In this document: positions 21,870 through 31,997 of the stretch, one piece after another
How positions within the stretch are numbered: position 1 is the first letter of the stretch
Layout: every line of letters begins with the position of its first letter
From: Chara braunii
Taxonomy: Eukaryota > Streptophyta > Charophyceae > Charales > Characeae
DNA length: 37,376 nt
Assembly (NCBI GenBank): GCA_003427395.1
Contig: BFEA01000593.1
Span: forward strand, 350,125 to 387,500
Direction of reading: 5' to 3'
Made by a program: the position numbers and the translations under genes
The notes under the pieces: model-generated
What the model was told of the DNA's origin: nothing
Seen by the model: the letters and a program-made list of their open reading frames with translations, nothing else
Databases searched by the model: none

Positions 21870-22656
21870 CTACTCGTCGTCTGTCGAACGGATCAACTCT
21901 ATAAGTTGAACCCTCTCGTCACCCCAACGAAGTCCACCGGTCGCGAGCGAATAATAGATGTAGTCGAGGTCGACAGGCCTTCTCGCCACGATCTTGAGAT
22001 CCTGATAGGCTAGGTATGTCTCGACCACTCCACCAATACCTCCAAAGACGCTCCCTACTACGAACGTGGGAACTATCGCCCGCAGACTCCTAACGCTGTA
22101 CGGGAAAAACCCGTCCCGTGCTACCACCAGCTCGCCCATTATATCTAGAGGAGGGCGCCCATCAAATAGGGTCAACGGGTCGCTCGAGTCCTCCGCTCGG
22201 AAGGCAGCTACCTCTTCCCTCCCTGCTAACCACGCCACTAATCCCTGTCGTCGCGAGGCTCAGCACGGCATCCGTAACCGCGCCCGGTCCTAAGTACAAG
22301 TAGGCCCTCACTACGCCCACTCCTTGCCCAGGTTGCTGCTCTCTGTGCGTCCAAAGTCACACGTTCTCTGACAAGATTATGGACCTCCACGCAAACTGGC
22401 CGTCAACGTGTCGAACGCTGCGCCCGGGGATCGTGAGCTCCACCAGATCCCCTTCTATAAGTTTAGGAGACTCCAAGTCCCAGTCGATGGTGGCCTCATA
22501 GACTTCTACTTGCGCTCGCAGCCACATCCAACTGGCGACTAGTGTGAACGCAACAAGAGGGATGGGTAGAGAAAGTGAAAGATGAGAGAAGGTTTGTCGA
22601 TTTTGAGGGAATTCCGGCAGCACTTCACCTCCCTTCGTTGGGAGCCTCGATATCAC
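21870..22656 (-). pseudogene. Unknown module block 1, nearest 5' LTR
   Basis: Starts in one frame at 22656 with a hydrophobic stretch (P-I-P-L-V-A-F-T-L-V-A-S-W-M-W-L) that could be a membrane or signal segment, then E-G-D-L-V-E-L, F-A-W-R-S-I-I-L-S-E. A TGA at 22357 interrupts, and the same frame continues T-H-R-E...G-V-G-V-V. It then shifts to the frame open 22238-21870, which carries V-P-T-F-V-V-G-S-V-F-G-G and D-Y-I-Y-Y-S-L-A...W-G. These landmarks occur in the same order in blocks 2 and 3. Nothing known was recognised. Confidence 0.55.
22616..22633 (+). repeat. 18-bp direct repeat, copy 1
   Basis: GGCAGCACTTCACCTCCC, repeated exactly at 23187-23204. One copy lies in the start of block 1 and the other in the AT-rich leader, so the two spots may share an origin. 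Confidence 0.85.
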
Positions 22657-22869
22657 GTTGTCGATCTATCTCCTAACTATCCAAAGATCCCTTATGGTGC
22701 TACACGGCGGAGTCCCGGCTCTAAACAAAACAACAAGCCCTATAGTCAAGTTCCCTCTAATAGAAGGCATTTGCCCTGTTCAAGGGAACGCCACCCCCGA
22801 CTACTCCGGTTATCCCTCAAGAGTACGAATGTCCCCCTCTATCTAAGTACCAAAATTAGAAGGCCGTAA

Positions 22870-24288
22870 CCTTCTTTCCCCTCTTTCTCTGAGCCATTTT
22901 AATATTTTTATGAAATTTTAATAAATTTCAATAAATAAAAATTAATTTTATCTTCTAGAAACCCACTAACCCTCGACCACTGCCTAGAGACATGCAAAGC
23001 TCCCCTAGAGAGTAGCGCGGCAAATGGGTTTCTCTTTCCGGCAATATTTTTCTGTATTTAACTGTATTTAATTTACAATAATTACATTTACAAAAGATAT
23101 ATCCCCTTTCTTATTTTACGTATACTTATATCCTTCGTACATGTCTTTAGGCAAAATCGCTCGACCTCAAGGTCCCCGAAACTTTTGGCAGCACTTCACC
23201 TCCCCCCATGGGGATGGGGTGTGGCAGAAGGTCTCAAAATAGCCGCCGAAGGAGTATAGCAAAAGAAAAAAAATATCAAAACAAAATATTAATTTTCAAC
23301 CAATTTTTGAGTATTTTCTCTAATTCTTTCTTAACTAATTCGAAATATTTTAGTATTTCCCCTCCGCCCGTGGGGATGGGGTTCGGCTTCCGCCCCTAGC
23401 TCAACAACCCGAAAGGAATGACGTCAGAATTTAAAAATAAATTAAAACAAAATTTAAATAATCTTTTTTCGTTATGTTTAATATTTTTATTAATTTAATT
23501 TTTCAAAAGGAAAAAGCCGAAGAATTAAAAAGGCAAAATATTTTCTGTTTTTTACCCTTGCTCTCCGAGGTTATTATCCACCCCAAACCCTGAATAAGAC
23601 TTCCCCTACTTAGGGTTTTCCTTAATTAGGGTTTATCTACTAGGGTTTTGGGGGGTTCCAAAACTCGTTCAGTCCCAAAAATTTCCCGTCATACTCACTC
23701 AAAATTTGCAAAAACTTAGACAGAACCCTTTTTCTTAATCCCTTTTAGGGCATTTTACATGAAATTTTTAAAGAAATTACATATTTAATTATCATTTTAC
23801 TTTTTTTTTTTTTCCTGTTACTTACTGTTCTTCTCTCTAACCACGTCCGTTTGCCCCGTCGAAGGTATCAAAACGACGGGAACAAAAAACTGAGCAGGTT
23901 TGGTACAAGGAGTTATCTCAAGACAATGTACTAATTTCCCGCAAAAATTAAAAAAACAAAACTAAAAATTTTGAATTAATAATTTGATTTTCGTAGCAAA
24001 TTCGCTATCTCGAAATTTGACCGTTAGATTTCAGCAAGAAACGTCTCATAACGTTTGCCTCGTCGAGAGGACGAACTTTACTCCCTGCGTACTTCGCGCA
24101 AAAATGCGCGGATTTGGAAATAATTTAAAAAAACTAAAAATAAAAATTAATAAAAATTTAAAGAAATCGACTAATCAAACTATTTAAGCTCACTCTCACC
24201 TGGCCAATTACCCAGGGCACCGCCGTTTGATTGGGGAAGGCCGCGGCTTTGGGGGTGCAGTTCCCCTCCCCGCCAACAGCACCGAAGT
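22870..24288. other. AT-rich untranslated leader of the element
   Basis: About 1.4 kb, strongly AT-rich, between the 5' LTR and the first module. It holds the second copy of an 18-bp repeat (23187-23204) and two TGGGGATGGGG blocks (about 23210 and 23370). No open frame of note. Next to the LTR, the minus strand does not read a classic primer-binding site. The nearest TGG begins at 24275, 13 bases inside, and continues CGGGGAGGGGAACTGC, which I cannot match to a tRNA 3' end. Confidence 0.6.
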
Positions 24289-25466
24289 TGTTAGGAAACC
24301 CGAGGAGGGGCGCCTACTGTTCGCTGAAGCCAAGGGCTACAACGTCTGTCAGCCACTGCTCCCGCTGCCGAGGTCCTCAGCGACCGGTGGGGTTGGTGTG
24401 CTTATTCTGCCTGTCACTCTCCCTACTCTCGAAAGAATTGTTGCGTTTCCCTTTCTTTTGTGATGAGTTCGAAATACTATGCCAGACAGAACTGGTACAC
24501 TATGTCTCTTGTTCACATGTTTAACAGTCAGAGCAATATAGTAGCCAATCAATCAATGGGGCGACTCAGGGGTATTGCACTCCAGCCTCAATTGGGACTC
24601 GAGCCAATCGAGTGGCTTATCACAATTACCGTCCCTCGTCTCAGAGTCCTTTCAGTCTCTCTCCACCGATCGACATGCACCACAAAAAGCTAGTGGTAAT
24701 ACGTTCGACTAATATCCGAGTTCCAAGTGCTCTCCTCGAGTTCGAGCGCGCGTGAGCAATGCGGTTCGGTTTCAGTTGTCCCTCCTCCAGTTCGATGCAG
24801 CATCAGCTCACTTGTGCACTTCCAAGTGACCCACACTAACAATGATAAGTTGGGGAGATCCTGGTCTGTGGAGTCCAGCTTAACACCGGTCAGAGAGGGC
24901 CAACTTAACCCATGCCAAAGCGCTGTTCGACAATCATGAGTAAACATGAGATCGTACAATAAGGGGCCAATCAGCTCCCTGCTATCGTTGTGCTCTCCCC
25001 TCCTCTGTTCCCCTTGTTCTCTACACTCCCTCCATTGTAGGTCGAAAACAGCATAGAAAGGTGAATGAAGACAATACTGATTGGAAAATAGGACGTTTCC
25101 CTCTGCCTCACTCAGTGTCCCTTACTCGCCCGTGCGGAAACATCCGGGCTGAGTGGTCCACCCCAAATCTGGCGATTTATCGCGCCATGAAGAATTTTCC
25201 AAAATTCCTGAATTTTTGACCATTGGAAGATTAGGTAGCGATCTTTCCAAGGAAAATTTCGAGCAAAAATAAATAAATCATCTCACCCATGAAACAATCA
25301 CCACGCCAATCCCTTGCATAATCTGGTTTACCACAGTGCAGTTTGTTGGCTTACGGGAGGGGTACTCGAACTTTTCCGATTTTTCCCGCTCCAAAGAACG
25401 TGAATCAGAGTTTGAAACATTAGATTCCCGTAGGATAGCTTGTGATCTTTTCAGGAAAAATTAATA

Positions 25467-25468
25467 CA

Positions 25469-25518
<50 letters not shown>
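25467..25518 (+). repeat. (AAT)n microsatellite in right LTR
   Basis: Same unit and same length as 6794-6845. The offset to the left copy is 18673 before and after the run. Confidence 0.95.
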
Positions 25519-25522
<4 letters not shown>

Positions 25523-26250
25523 AAAAATCATTCTGGCCATAAAACAATCTCACTTGCATATCCTAGTTTTGACATAGGGCAGTTTGTAGACTGAAGGGAG
25601 GAGTACTCCAACTTCCCCGTTCCATGTATCTCTCTCCCACTACACACTCTCTCTCTGCACACTCTCTGACTCTGTGTACACTCTCTCTCTCACCGCACAC
25701 TCCCTCTCATATCAGAGTTGCACGTACCTGTTCGCCTGCCAGCCGAACACTAGATTGCGTGATCGGTGGGTTGGCTGGCCAGCAGAACACTTGAGTACCA
25801 ACCCACTGGAACTGGCTCGTTTCCGCTAGCAGTGGATACACTTGATTGGCTGGCCTGCAGAACACTTGAGTACCAGGCCACTGGATCTAGCTCGTTTCTG
25901 ATCTCACCCCCTTCTTCACTTACCGTCGTGGTGCTCGTGGCTCATCCCTGAATGTGTTCCATAAGTATTCTGGTCGGGCAAAGTCAAAGCAAGGGCCAAG
26001 TCTGTAGTGCACAACCTCCCTATCTTGGCAGTACTTCAGATCAGAATGGCAGATCAAGCCTGCATTCGAGTTCAATTAGAGCCTTGCCAAACCGTCCACC
26101 ATCCTTGCATGGTACATCGATAATCGTTTTCTAAGTTCACTTGCGTCTCTGAAGGGTCCGCAAGCTCAGACATGGCACATTTCACAGTTTTTGATCTCTT
26201 ACCTAGTGGCAAGGGATGCGCTGTCCGAAAGCGGTAATGGCAGATCTGTG

Positions 26251-26503
26251 GCCCACCTTCAGCGGTAATGTGAAATCCTTGATTGTCCGCCAACAGTGGG
26301 AATGTGAAATCCCTGATTGCCCGCCAACAACGGGAATGTGAAATACTTGATGGCCGCCAACAGCGGGAATGTGAAATGCTCGATTGGCTGTTCTGCAAAA
26401 GTGACCGCACCCGCCAACAGCGGTAGTGTTAAATACTTGATTGGCTGTTCGACCGTCAACACCTCCCAGGAGCGGGAGTACTTGATCGACTGAAGCTGGC
26501 TGT
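26251..26503 (+). repeat. Minisatellite of 33-57 bp units in right LTR
   Basis: Identical by eye to 7578-7830. Confidence 0.85.
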
Positions 26504-27599
26504 TCCCGCCAGGTCTCCTTTCCGTACACCGCTCACCCGCTCTCCCTCTCTCACTTAGTCCACTCTCTCTCTCTCACTCTCACACGCAGTCTCTTGCTCC
26601 CGCTGTGCAGTCCCCTTCTCTCTCACTCTCCCTCTCACACGCGAGTAACCGCTTGAGCGCCGACGCGTCTCCCCTGTGCTTGCACTCGCGGGTACGCCTT
26701 GTTCGCGTCCGGCTCTCCCCTTTCTCCTGGCGTAATCGCCTCGGCGTCGATGTCTCCGCCTCGAGCTCGTCTCGCACTGTGCAACAGCTTGACGCCGGGC
26801 ACACCTGGCATGCAATTCCCATTTCCTTCACTGTTCTCCCCTATATCCCCTTCAGTCCCGTGGCCTGACCGACCAGGGCCTTCTCGGAGTGCAAGTGTGC
26901 AGGAAGTAGTCCGCCGCGCCACGGAGGAAAAAAAAAAACAGTGGTATCGGTCACACAGGCTCGGCGTCCACAGTACCCATGCACCAGCTTCGGCCCACTG
27001 GCGCAGACATGTCCGATGAGTTGGCAATGGTTCCGAGCCGAGATAGCCCCCTGCATCCCCCTCTTTGCCACGGGCTTTAGCGGGTCAGTGATAGCTGAGC
27101 GACTAAGCACTTAGGGCCGTAGTGGCCACGGCGTCGGGGCATGGGCCCCCATGCGAATCCATCATTACTGCCAGTTTCCACACGGTACCTTGCGAAACCG
27201 CGTGGCCCTTCAGACCCTGCAGTACTAGTAATCTACGGGTAGCAGAAGTAGTCCCTTGAGCCAGGCAAGCTGAGCCACCAAAAAAAACAGCTCTGCAGCC
27301 AACCCCCCTTTAGTCTGCATATGTTTAAAGGTTAACACTTCTATCTGCCTCTGGCCACACTGCCCGTATACCGGCAGTTTGACGGTACCAAGTCCCATAG
27401 AACCGGAGCAAATGTGGCAATCTCCGACCGATCGCTGGATCAGCGCGCGTAAGTGTCCCAGGCTAGTACACACACCAAAATAGTGGTACCCCGTTGCGGT
27501 GTCCCATGGAACAAGTTGCGGCGTCACCATACCAATTCCAAACCTTGAACTAGCCAACTAGAACTTGTCTCGACGTTATACCTCAGCAATCTGTACCTG

Positions 27600-28235
27600 T
27601 GAATGTCAAACCCGGATCACTCGGTCAGGCTCGCTGTAACTCTTACCATACCGAAGCCGAACCTGATATAATCATCCGGGGTTCCCGTGCCTCGCGCTGT
27701 ATCGATACCGGTTCAGTACCAAGCCTGGAAATGATGCTGTGGCGTGTACCACGCCAATGTCGAACCAATAATGTACCCGAAACATGTCGAACACGGCAAG
27801 AAGCAGCGGCGCGGTAATAGTACCGAACCTGAAGTAAACCGCCACAATGAACCCGGACCCGAAAATAAGTTGCCACAGAGGTTCCGAAATAAATCGCCGT
27901 GAGGGCGTTGAACCTGAAACGAAACACCGCGATGCCACCGAACTTTACCAAACCCGAAATCCAGTACCGGGCTGTTGCGCCACGCGGATGCCGAACCCGT
28001 AGAACCATGCCATGATAATTTCGTACGTGTCCCGAACCTGATATAGAATGTCGCAACGTTTCCGGACCTGAAAACAAACTGCCGTCGAGGTTCCAGACCT
28101 GGAATAATTGTCGTAGTGGCCCCGGTCCTAAGAATAAATCACCGCAGTTGTCCCAAGCCTGAAAATAAATCACCGTAGTGAAACAGCTGTCACCGGGGCC
28201 CATACCGTACCTGAAGCACGTCAGACACCGTAGGA
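27600..28235 (+). repeat. Degenerate tandem array of roughly 30-bp units, right LTR
   Basis: Counterpart of 8925-9560 with several percent substitutions. The minus-strand frame here remains open for 213 residues (27643-28284). Confidence 0.7.
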
Positions 28236-28662
28236 CGTAGCCACTCCGTAACGACCCTCGTATCCGTACCGAACCAAACACCATAGTCGACCCAAGGTTG
28301 CACTACCCCATGCTGTCCATGCGACTCCCGCTCTCAGAACATCCCAACTGCGGTAATGTTAGTAATCAAGCAAACCAGGGAAAGCGACGCAGGGAACCTC
28401 GACCATCGGCAGTAGTGAAAACTGTTAAAAATTCGGGGAAGATGTTCAAGTCCGGGCCAGAGTTGATGGCGGGTAATCGAGGCGAAATTAGGCCAATCTC
28501 CCAATAGTCATGGGTTCCCGTCCCTTCCATCGTTTTTCATCATTCTTTTGTTTCCTTAATGTTATTGTCGGAAATAGTAACTTAACCGTTAGTTCCCCAA
28601 AATTAAATTCCAAGAAATTTTAAATAAATGGCCGAATTCCTTTCGTTTCTTTTCGTTTTTAC

Positions 28663-28673
28663 CATTTATAATC
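28663..28673 (-). promoter_or_regulatory. Possible TATA box of the LTR promoter, right copy
   Basis: Same motif as 9986-9996. In this 5' LTR it would drive the element transcript leftward. Confidence 0.25.
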
Positions 28674-29179
28674 TCTTCCTATGTTTTTAATTTCATTGTC
28701 GGGAACATAAAATAACAAGGGTATTCCCCCTTGAAATAAATGCCCTGAAAAATAAATAATTTAACGGATATTATGTTTTTCCCTTCTCCCCTGCTAGTCT
28801 TAATCCCATTTCCCCATCTTTAATTATGGTACTAAAATAAAAAAAAAATTGAGGCCTCATTTCGGCCGCGGTTGTATGCCGCAAAAACGTTGCGGCAAGG
28901 TCAGTTCCCGCGATGCCTCTCCGCGGCAGGCCAATCCGGGTCTAACCCTTTGAACGGCCGAAAATGACGGTCCGCAGATGCGACGAGTGCGGCCACCCAT
29001 CTCGCCATCTTTGAGGGTTACCCATAAGGTTCAACGCGCCCAAAATCAAGGGCGCCCTAAGCTCCCCTAATTTTTGCTGCTTGGTCAACCCGGAGCACCG
29101 TCAAAACATGGACTTGTCTTTGAGTCTATGTCCCAAAGCCGCAGATTTCAGGTGGCACACTGCTTGTGGCCGCGTGACA

Positions 29180-29226
29180 CCGGTTTCCAGCAGGTGTTGC
29201 TCCCCACCAATAGACTGGAGCCATCC
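29180..29226 (+). repeat. Right half of the repeat split by the LTR element
   Basis: CCGGTTTCCAGCAGGTG... followed by GCTCCCCACC and AATAGACTGGAGCC continues the left half at 5536-5588. The uninterrupted relative at 30301-30366 has the same order, with GATGGAGCC at the end. Confidence 0.7.
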
Positions 29227-29320
29227 CCTGGGCTGCTAGTGGTGTCTGCTCGCTTTAACACTCGTAGCACACCTAGCGGATGGTTTTTCGTTTGATAGAA
29301 AAGAGAAAACAGGACACTCT

Positions 29321-29419
29321 GTCCTCCGCGACATCCGTTAAAATTGGAACAACACACAGAATATTAGCACGGCCACTGCGCAAGGATGACACACATACAT
29401 CAAGAAATGGTCCAAATCA
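29321..29419 (+). pseudogene. U6 snRNA pseudogene (plus strand)
   Basis: About 99 bases follow plant-type U6 from the 5' stem (GTCC...GACATCCG) through AAAATTGGAAC, ATTAGCA.GGCC.CTGCGC, AAGGATGACAC and AGAAATGGTCCAAAT. The catalytic ACAGAGA box is altered (ACACAGA), the stem loop is changed, and there is no T-run terminator. The copy ends in a short A run, as a retroposed RNA would. Confidence 0.85.
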
Positions 29420-29544
29420 AAAAAAGGAAACATGAAAAACTTGGGCACAGTGAACCGTAGAAACAGCCAGGCACAGGAACAAGGGCACAGAGACTCATGG
29501 AACCTGCAGAAACGCCGTGGGAAAACGGACAGGCGCAGCATAAA

Positions 29545-29810
29545 ATCTCAACTGCAGTTTGCAGAAAATTTCAGCAGCATCTCAACTGCACTTTGCAGAA
29601 AGTTTCAGCGTTAACTAATCTGCTGTTTGGCAGTAAATCTCAGCAGCATCACATCTGCTATTTCGTGGCAATTTTTTACCACCTTCTCCACTGCAGTTTG
29701 CAGAAAATTGCGGCGGCAACTAATCAAAGGATTTGCAATAAATCTCAGCAGCATCAACTCTGCTATTTTAGTATTTTGCACCAAGTTTTTTAGCAGCTTC
29801 TCAACTGCAG
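29545..29810 (+). repeat. Higher-order minisatellite, CTCAACTGCAGTTTGCAG units
   Basis: Sub-units built on CTCAACTGCA(G/C)TTTGCAGAAA and AATCTCAGCAGCAT are arranged in a larger period of about 105-114 bases, with repeats starting at 29581, 29686 and 29800. Open frames here are a by-product. Confidence 0.75.
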
Positions 29811-29952
29811 GCAGGCTCGCACGGGGGGTGCTGTTTTGGAAAGCATGGGGAGGCGGGTACGGACAGACAAGGCTGGAGCAAGGAAGGTGTTTCATGCAAG
29901 GGGAACAGTCGCTATCAAGCAGCACCAAGCCTGACTCTTTTCTTGCCGCACA

Positions 29953-30055
29953 GGGGTAATCAATGCTCGCGGGACGCATATGGTTTCTGATTAAGATCTC
30001 ATTTATACCCTCAAAGGAACGCTGGACCCCATTTCCAGCAAGGAAGCCTTAAGCG
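29953..30055 (+). repeat. Short relative of the split target repeat
   Basis: Contains GTAATCAATGCT, ATCTCATTT and GAACGCTGGACCCCATTTCCAGC, then diverges. It belongs with 30226-30380 and with the repeat interrupted at 5588/29180. Confidence 0.6.
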
Positions 30056-30225
30056 TAGAACAGGCATGGAAAGTGGGAATGAGAAGGTGACGGCATTTGG
30101 GACAGGGTGGCTAGGGGTAGCTGGGGGAGGGAAGAACTAGTTCTCAGCAGCGGGTATCTGGGGCCTGGTAGAGGGCAAAGAGGTTTCCTCCTCCTCCTCA
30201 ACAACCTGCACAGTTAATCCTCTGG

Positions 30226-30380
30226 ATGCCGGTGTAATCAATGCTGGCAGGTGTTTTCTCAGTCACTTTTCCTGATATCATCCTAATTCATTTTGTATAT
30301 GGGACGCTGGACCCGTTTCCCAGCCGGTGATGCTCCCCACTAAAATGGCACTAATAGATGGAGCCTTAAAAAAAAAAAAA
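30226..30380 (+). repeat. Poly(A)-ended copy of the target repeat family
   Basis: Starts near TGTAATCAATGCTGG, carries GGGACGCTGGACCCGTTTCC and GATGCTCCCCACT, and ends GATGGAGCCTT followed by 12 A (30369-30380). The A tail points to a retroposon (SINE or LINE 3' end) as the source of this family. Confidence 0.65.
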
Positions 30381-30922
30381 CACTGACTAAGATTTGAAAT
30401 CAGTCGAATTCCGTTGGCTCTCGTACCGCCAGGGAACAGCAGAACGTCGCCGGATGCTTGTGTGTAAAAAAAGAAAAAAGAAAAAAAAAAAGCTCTCTGA
30501 GCCTCTCACATGACTGACTGGGTAGGTTGCTGGCACAATGAGCAAAGCTACGCTCACTGAGAATCCAGAAGTGCCAACAACAGTGTTTAACTTGACTTTC
30601 TCTTTGACTGTGCTATGCTCAGCAATATGAAATGAAGACGTACTGAAGTGTGTGCCCAAATCATCACCTCATCTTTACAAACCAGGCGCAGGGAACACCG
30701 TCCCTGTCATCGTTACGATGATCTTTCTGAGGAATCTGCCCATATCAATTGGTATACCCTTCTACTGATTGCACTCCCCACAGATTTGTGTCTCGTCCGT
30801 AGATTACTCAGCAGCTGCTCCTGCGCGGCACGGTTAGGTTCCTGCGTTCACATGGATGCATAACATTGGCAATCAGCAAAGACAGGTATCATACACTTCA
30901 ACTGCCCTGTCTTTTTTTTTTT

Positions 30923-31011
30923 AAATGTGTTCCGATGGACCACGGATCAGATATTAAACTGATCAGAACAGATACTACACTTGATCTTAGCCAAAAGGCC
31001 GAGAAAGGTAT
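30923..31011 (-). pseudogene. U2 snRNA 5' half with A tail
   Basis: On the minus strand, ATACCTTTCTCGGCCTTTTG at 31011 starts an almost exact U2 5' region: the branch-point recognition GTGTAGTATCTG and the Sm-adjacent region ATCAGTTTAATATCTGAT follow. After about 89 bases the copy stops and runs into 11 A (30912-30922). The 3' stem-loops are missing, and I see no snRNA promoter upstream. This is a truncated, A-tailed retrocopy, with its 5' end 37 bases downstream of a U6-like piece on the same strand. Confidence 0.9.
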
Positions 31012-31048
31012 CCCGGTCTGCTCTGCCAAATTACAACGTTCAAAAGAA

Positions 31049-31132
31049 GGGACCAAAACTTTTTTGCGCATTGCATCCTTGCACAGGGGCCATGCTAATT
31101 CCCACTTTATGGTTCCCATGTCAACAGATGTT
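31049..31132 (-). pseudogene. U6-like pseudogene, tandem unit 1
   Basis: Minus strand reads AACATCTG, then GGGAACCATAAAG, AATTAGCATGGCCCCTGTGC, AAGGATG and TTGGTCCC, collinear with U6. The ACAGAGA box is lost. It shares its private changes with 31393-31479, so the two come from a local duplication rather than from two separate U6 genes. Confidence 0.8.
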
Positions 31133-31392
31133 CGTTGTTCTTCACAAGGCTCGAAGAGTTGTTCTGGGCGCTCAAGGGTTCCTATCACAACGGCTCCAAC
31201 CCGTGGGCCTGCACTTTGTGCCTGATCAAACTATGTGAGGCTCCCGGCCTCGGCGGGTCTCAAAATAGGCGACCGCAGGCAGGAATTGCAGACAGCGCTA
31301 ACTGAAGGCCATGCCTGAGAACCTACTGGACCCCAGTTTGGGCACCAGTCCAGGTAACTACCCAGTTGGGCTTGTCGGACGTTCAAAAGAAG

Positions 31393-31479
31393 GGACCAAC
31401 ATTTTTCACCTTGCGCATCCCATCCTTGCACAGGGGCCGTGCTAATTTCCACGTTATGGTTCCAATGTCAACAGATGTT
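31393..31479 (-). pseudogene. U6-like pseudogene, tandem unit 2
   Basis: Same structure as 31049-31132, with AACATCTGTTGACATTGGAA, TAGCACGGCCCCTGTGC and AAGGATGGGATGCGC on the minus strand. It is slightly closer to U6 at TTGGAACCATA. Confidence 0.8.
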
Positions 31480-31946
31480 CCAATATTAATTCATGCGAGG
31501 CCCAGGGCTCGGCGGGTCTCAAAATAGGCTACCACAGGCAGGTATTGCAGGCCGGCTCTAACTGAAGGCTGCGCCTGAGAAGCTATGGAACCCAGCTTGG
31601 ACAACAGCCTGGGTAACTACCCAGTAGACCCTGTTGGGATACCAGGGTGAAAAGGTACCTGGGTTGGGACTGAGGTCCGTAGGAAGTGCCAACCAGAGGC
31701 CCCTGGCCTCCAACAAAGACAAAAGACAAGCTGGGGCATATGTACATTGGGCAGGGAGAAGCTGGATGTGAGAGTGCTGGGAGAGCGCAGAGCAAGTGCC
31801 CGCACCATGAAGGCAGCAGCATTGTGGTGGCTGCTAGCGCTGGCTAGCTGCCAAAGCCAGTTTGGCAGGCGCGAGGCAGGGAAAGGACACGGTGGTCGGG
31901 GTAGGTTGGAGGAGGAGAGCGGCATTAGGAACGGGCTGATACTTAC

Positions 31947-31994
31947 CTGGAGTTGGCCTAGGAACACCTCTGTCATCAGACTCTTCAAATGCAA
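31947..31994 (-). CDS. Possible 48-nt exon bounded by canonical splice sites (weak)
   Basis: On the minus strand the sequence after CACACACACCAG is open in all three frames to CCAG|GTAAGTAT, an ideal donor. One frame gives V-A-F-E-E-S-D-D-R-G-V-P-R-P-T-P, an exon-like composition. The upstream polypyrimidine tract would be the CT/CA microsatellite itself. No neighbouring exon was found, so this may be chance. Confidence 0.25.
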
Positions 31995-31996
31995 CT

Positions 31997-31997
<1 letters not shown>

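Larger units (their letters stand above)
5589..29179 (-). mobile_element. Giant degenerate Ty3/gypsy-type LTR retrotransposon, about 23.6 kb
   Basis: Two direct repeats of about 4.9 kb begin TGTTAGG and end (C/G)TGACA, giving TG...CA termini, and bound a 13.8-kb interior. On the minus strand the interior reads: AT-rich leader, repeated unknown modules, gag with zinc knuckle, protease, reverse transcriptase, RNase H, integrase. Integrase after RNase H is the Ty3/gypsy gene order. All coding parts carry stops or frameshifts, so the copy cannot be autonomous. The interior contains a 475-base N gap. No convincing tRNA primer site or polypurine tract was found at the LTR junctions. Overall size, LTR length and an extra coding zone 5' of gag resemble Ogre elements; kinship to Ogre is not shown. 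Confidence 0.93.
24289..29179 (-). repeat. 5' LTR (right copy), 4891 bp
   Basis: Collinear with the left LTR, offset 18673 bases over most of its length. It begins TGTTAGGAAACCC and ends CGTGACA. In element orientation this is the promoter-bearing LTR. It abuts the target repeat at 29180. Confidence 0.93.
31039..31640 (-). repeat. Tandem duplication: U6-like piece plus unknown 140-bp partner
   Basis: TTCAAAAGAAGGGACCAA starts a unit at 31039 and again at 31382. Each unit holds a U6-like piece followed by a partner block (31238-31375 and 31495-31640) containing GGCGGGTCTCAAAATAGGC and CTAACTGAAGGC. Unit 1 has an extra segment of about 100 bases (31133-31234). The partner is unidentified; it looks like structured RNA or SINE sequence. 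Confidence 0.8.

Noticed and set aside
17673-22656. Reassigned stop codons (alternative code) as an explanation for the broken frames
   Set aside because: TAA, TAG and TGA all occur, together with frameshifts, while the MUS81 exons use the standard code and end in a normal TAA.
24258-24275. Primer-binding site starting TGGCGGGGAGG on the minus strand
   Set aside because: It lies 13 bases from the LTR end and does not match the 3' end of any tRNA I know; left as unproven.
31938-31950. Match to the first 12-13 bases of U1 snRNA (ATACTTACCTGG)
   Set aside because: The match ends after these bases. The U1 5' end is by nature the complement of a perfect splice donor, so a minus-strand donor explains it fully.
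31960-31980. Hammerhead ribozyme core (CTGATGA on the minus strand)
   Set aside because: No GAAA core or flanking helices at suitable distance.
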